Source: Mesorhizobium sp.
Lineage (GTDB): Bacteria; Pseudomonadota; Alphaproteobacteria; Rhizobiales; Rhizobiaceae
Reading direction: 5' to 3'
DNA length: 64,000 bases
Assembly (NCBI GenBank): GCA_004020315.1
Contig: SAQG01000009.1
Coordinates: forward strand, 1-64,000
The notes beneath the pieces are model-generated. The model was not told the DNA's origin and ran no database searches. It worked only from the letters and a program-made list of their open reading frames with translations. A program made the translations under genes and the position numbers. Position 1 is the first letter of the stretch, and each line of letters starts with the position of its first letter. Shown piece after piece: positions 62,123 through 64,000 of this stretch.

Positions 62123-63709
62123 CTAGATTGCGACGTCCGCAATGGCCGCTTTGGCCATCGCGAGCTGGGCGGGAACCACGGAAAGGTCGCGCAGGCCTGC
62201 CTCAAGCAGCGCTGGGATCGTCGCCGGATCGCCGCCGGCATCGCCGCACAGGCTAACCGGAATCCCTTGCGCCCGGCCGAAGACGGCAACCGAGGCGATC
62301 AGCCGAAGCACGGCCGGGTGCTTGACCGAATTGAGATGCGCAACAGAGGCGTTGTCGCGAGCCGCCGCCATCACATACTGGGTGAGGTCGTTCGAGCCGA
62401 TCGAGAAGAAAGCGACCTCGGCAAAAGCCTCCGGAGCGATCGCCACCGACGGCACCTCGACCATGATGCCGAGCGGCGGCATTTTTTGCGCGACGCCGCG
62501 CGCGGCAAGCGCGGCCTGCTCTTCCGAGAACAGCGCGGCTGCTCGCCGATACTCGTCACTAACGGCGATCATCGGGAACATCACCTTGAGATTGCCATGC
62601 ACGGCAGCGCGCAGCAGCGCCCGGATCTGCACCCGAAAAACCTCTGGTCTGGCCAGCGACAGCCTGATACCACGCAGGCCGAGAAACGGATTGCCCTCTT
62701 CGACGGTGAAACCCGGCACCGGCTTGTCGCCGCCGGCGTCGACGGTGCGAATGGTCACCGGTTTGTCCCCGGCCCATTCGAGCACCTTGCGGTAGGCGCG
62801 ATATTGCGTTTCCTCATCCGGCAGCGTCTTGCCGAACAGGAATTCGGTCCGCATCAGCCCGACGCCGTCGCAGGTCGAGACATCGATACTGTCGACATCG
62901 GATGGATCGGCGATGTTGACCTGCACCCTCACCGCCGTGCCGGCTTTCGTCGCCGCCGGCCGGGCCAAAAAAGTTTCCGCCCTGTTGCGACGCGCCGCGA
63001 AAGACGACGACAACAGGCGGAACGCCTCGATCTCGGCCTTGGACGGCGCCAGCACGATGCCGCCGTGCTCGGCATCGAGCAGGGCGACGCCGGCAAGATC
63101 AGCCGGCGAAGCACCAAGCCCTACTACCATCGGCACGCCGCGCGAGCGCGCCAGCATGGCGACATGGCTGGCGGCACTGCCTGCTTTCAGCGCAATGCCG
63201 CCGCCGGAACTCCAGTCGGTTTCGAGGAAGCGCGTTGGCGCGATGTCCTCGCCATAGAAGATGGCTCCTGCCGGCGCGGCAGCCTCGCTGTCCGCGGTCA
63301 GAGCGCGCAGCACCTGGTCTCTGATATCGCGCATGTCGGCGGCGCGCGCCCGGAAATACTCCTGGTCTGAAGTCTCGTAGCCGGCGATCTCGGCGTCCAG
63401 CGCCTGCCGCCATGCCGCGTCGGCCGGCTGACCTGAGTCAATCGCCGCAAAGGCCGGGCCGGTCAGCACGTCGTCTTCCAGCATGGCGAGCTGGAATTCG
63501 AGAATGTCGGCGGCGTCGCCCTCGGTCGCTTCGATCAGCTTGGCAAGCCGGCCCGTCGCGGTGCCGATTGCCGTTTCGAGCGCGAGCCTCTCGTCAGCGG
63601 CGGTCGCCTTACGGTCGTAGCGCGCGAGAACCGGATCGAGGTTGAACAGCGGCCCTTCGGCATAGCCGGCCGAAGCCGAAATCCCCTGCAGCCTAAGCGG
63701 TTCGGGCAT
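62123..63709 (-). CDS. Phosphoenolpyruvate-protein phosphotransferase (PTS enzyme I)
   Basis: 528 residues. The phosphohistidine domain has AGSAASHVAMLARSRGVPMVVG with His182. The PEP-binding barrel has VGLMRTEFLF, RTVDAGGDKPVPGF, NPFLGLRGIRLSL, FSIGSNDLTQYVMAAARD and SLCGDAGGDP with the active Cys. No GAF domain, so this is not the nitrogen-PTS PtsP type. It phosphorylates HPr from PEP. The start at 63709 overlaps the HPr gene by 17 bases. Confidence 0.92.
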   Translation of the reverse strand: MPEPLRLQGISASAGYAEGPLFNLDPVLARYDRKATAADERLALETAIGTATGRLAKLIEATEGDAADILEFQLAMLEDDVLTGPAFAAIDSGQPADAAWRQALDAEIAGYETSDQEYFRARAADMRDIRDQVLRALTADSEAAAPAGAIFYGEDIAPTRFLETDWSSGGGIALKAGSAASHVAMLARSRGVPMVVGLGASPADLAGVALLDAEHGGIVLAPSKAEIEAFRLLSSSFAARRNRAETFLARPAATKAGTAVRVQVNIADPSDVDSIDVSTCDGVGLMRTEFLFGKTLPDEETQYRAYRKVLEWAGDKPVTIRTVDAGGDKPVPGFTVEEGNPFLGLRGIRLSLARPEVFRVQIRALLRAAVHGNLKVMFPMIAVSDEYRRAAALFSEEQAALAARGVAQKMPPLGIMVEVPSVAIAPEAFAEVAFFSIGSNDLTQYVMAAARDNASVAHLNSVKHPAVLRLIASVAVFGRAQGIPVSLCGDAGGDPATIPALLEAGLRDLSVVPAQLAMAKAAIADVAI

Positions 63710-63995
63710 GGCCCACGCCCTCGTCGAAATCGCGCCGCACCAGCTCGACCAGCGCCCCAACCGCCTCGCCGGCACCGTCCCCCTTGGCTCGGATATGCAG
63801 GACCGTGCCTTTCGGCGCCTTGGCTGCCATCACCTTTACGATGCTCTTGGCGTCGAACCATGGGCCGTTGGCGGCAAGCGCCACTTCGACCTCGGCCGAA
63901 AATGTCTTGGCGAGCTTGGTGAACTTCACCGAAGGTCGCGCATGCAGGCCGACCTCATGGGTGATCAGGACGGTGGCTTCTGCGGATGCGGACAT
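63693..63995 (-). CDS. HPr phosphocarrier
   Basis: 100 residues. ITHEVGLHARPSVKFTKLAK with the phosphorylated His18, and DAKSIVKVM with Ser51 in the regulatory serine position. Transfers phosphate from EI to DhaM-type or other EIIA proteins. Overlaps EI by 17 bases. The next genes upstream lie beyond the window edge (likely dhaM/dhaL). Confidence 0.9.
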   Translation of the reverse strand: MSASAEATVLITHEVGLHARPSVKFTKLAKTFSAEVEVALAANGPWFDAKSIVKVMAAKAPKGTVLHIRAKGDGAGEAVGALVELVRRDFDEGVGHARTA

Positions 63996-64000
63996 TGAGT

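Overview
The window is high-GC chromosomal DNA from an alphaproteobacterium, most probably a rhizobium of the Mesorhizobium type. This is inferred from several things seen together: a class II (CP4-like) EPSP synthase beside cytidylate kinase and ribosomal protein S1, a FYDLN-acid (TIGR02300) gene next to tRNA-Ala(GGC), an alphaproteobacterial nasTS/nrtABC/nirBD/nasA cluster, and an exo locus with the order exoL-A-M-O-N-P and exoY-F known from Sinorhizobium. No phage, insertion sequence, integrase, CRISPR array or rRNA operon was seen.

Layout. 1-7556: a catabolic/uptake block with an Ldh2-family oxidoreductase (cut by the window edge), a polar amino-acid ABC transporter (ATPase, binding protein, two permeases) and, divergently, a DDAH/arginine-deiminase-fold hydrolase, an AruI-like decarboxylase and an SDR. 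7648-12595: housekeeping genes (rpsA, cmk, aroA, TIGR02300 gene, tRNA-Ala). 12596-14721: an acyltransferase and a small Tat-signal, arginine-rich protein. 14930-25729: assimilatory nitrate/nitrite reduction, with regulator pair nasT-nasS, a sigma-54 promoter with an NtrC-like site, a long leader, then nrtABC-nirBD-nasA. 25833-31336: mixed metabolism (membrane protein, D-hydroxyacid dehydrogenase, aldehyde dehydrogenase, glucoamylase-like protein, SDR). 31540-32469: an isolated TIR-domain protein that looks like a stray immune effector. 32742-57328: a large exopolysaccharide locus with polymerase, export, priming transferase, ExoX-type repressor, glycosyltransferases, GH16 glycanase, UDP-glucose dehydrogenase, flippase, exoLAMONP and an acyltransferase, plus unusual members (a GMC oxidoreductase paired with a Tat-signal protein, and a phosphoribosyltransferase-HAD fusion). 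57429-63995: propionyl-CoA synthetase, a periplasmic DUF2259-like protein, and a PTS/dihydroxyacetone-kinase block (HPr, EI, hypothetical, DhaK) that continues past the right edge.

How the parts work together. The nitrate block imports nitrate (NrtABC), reduces it to nitrite (NasA) and ammonium (NirBD); sequence signals suggest nitrogen control from sigma-54/NtrC plus NasTS antitermination. The exo genes can make UDP-glucose and UDP-glucuronate, prime the lipid carrier (ExoY), add sugars (ExoA/L/M/O and others), flip, polymerise and export the chain (ExoT-like, ExoQ, ExoF/ExoP), and trim it (ExoK).

The most notable non-coding signal is a TGC-N3-GCA palindrome that recurs upstream of most of the polysaccharide transcription units, including one copy lying on top of a good exoQ promoter. 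This suggests a shared regulator, possibly of the PhaR/AniA type. The TIR protein, the GMC/Tat pair and the PRT-HAD fusion are the protein-level features most worth following up.
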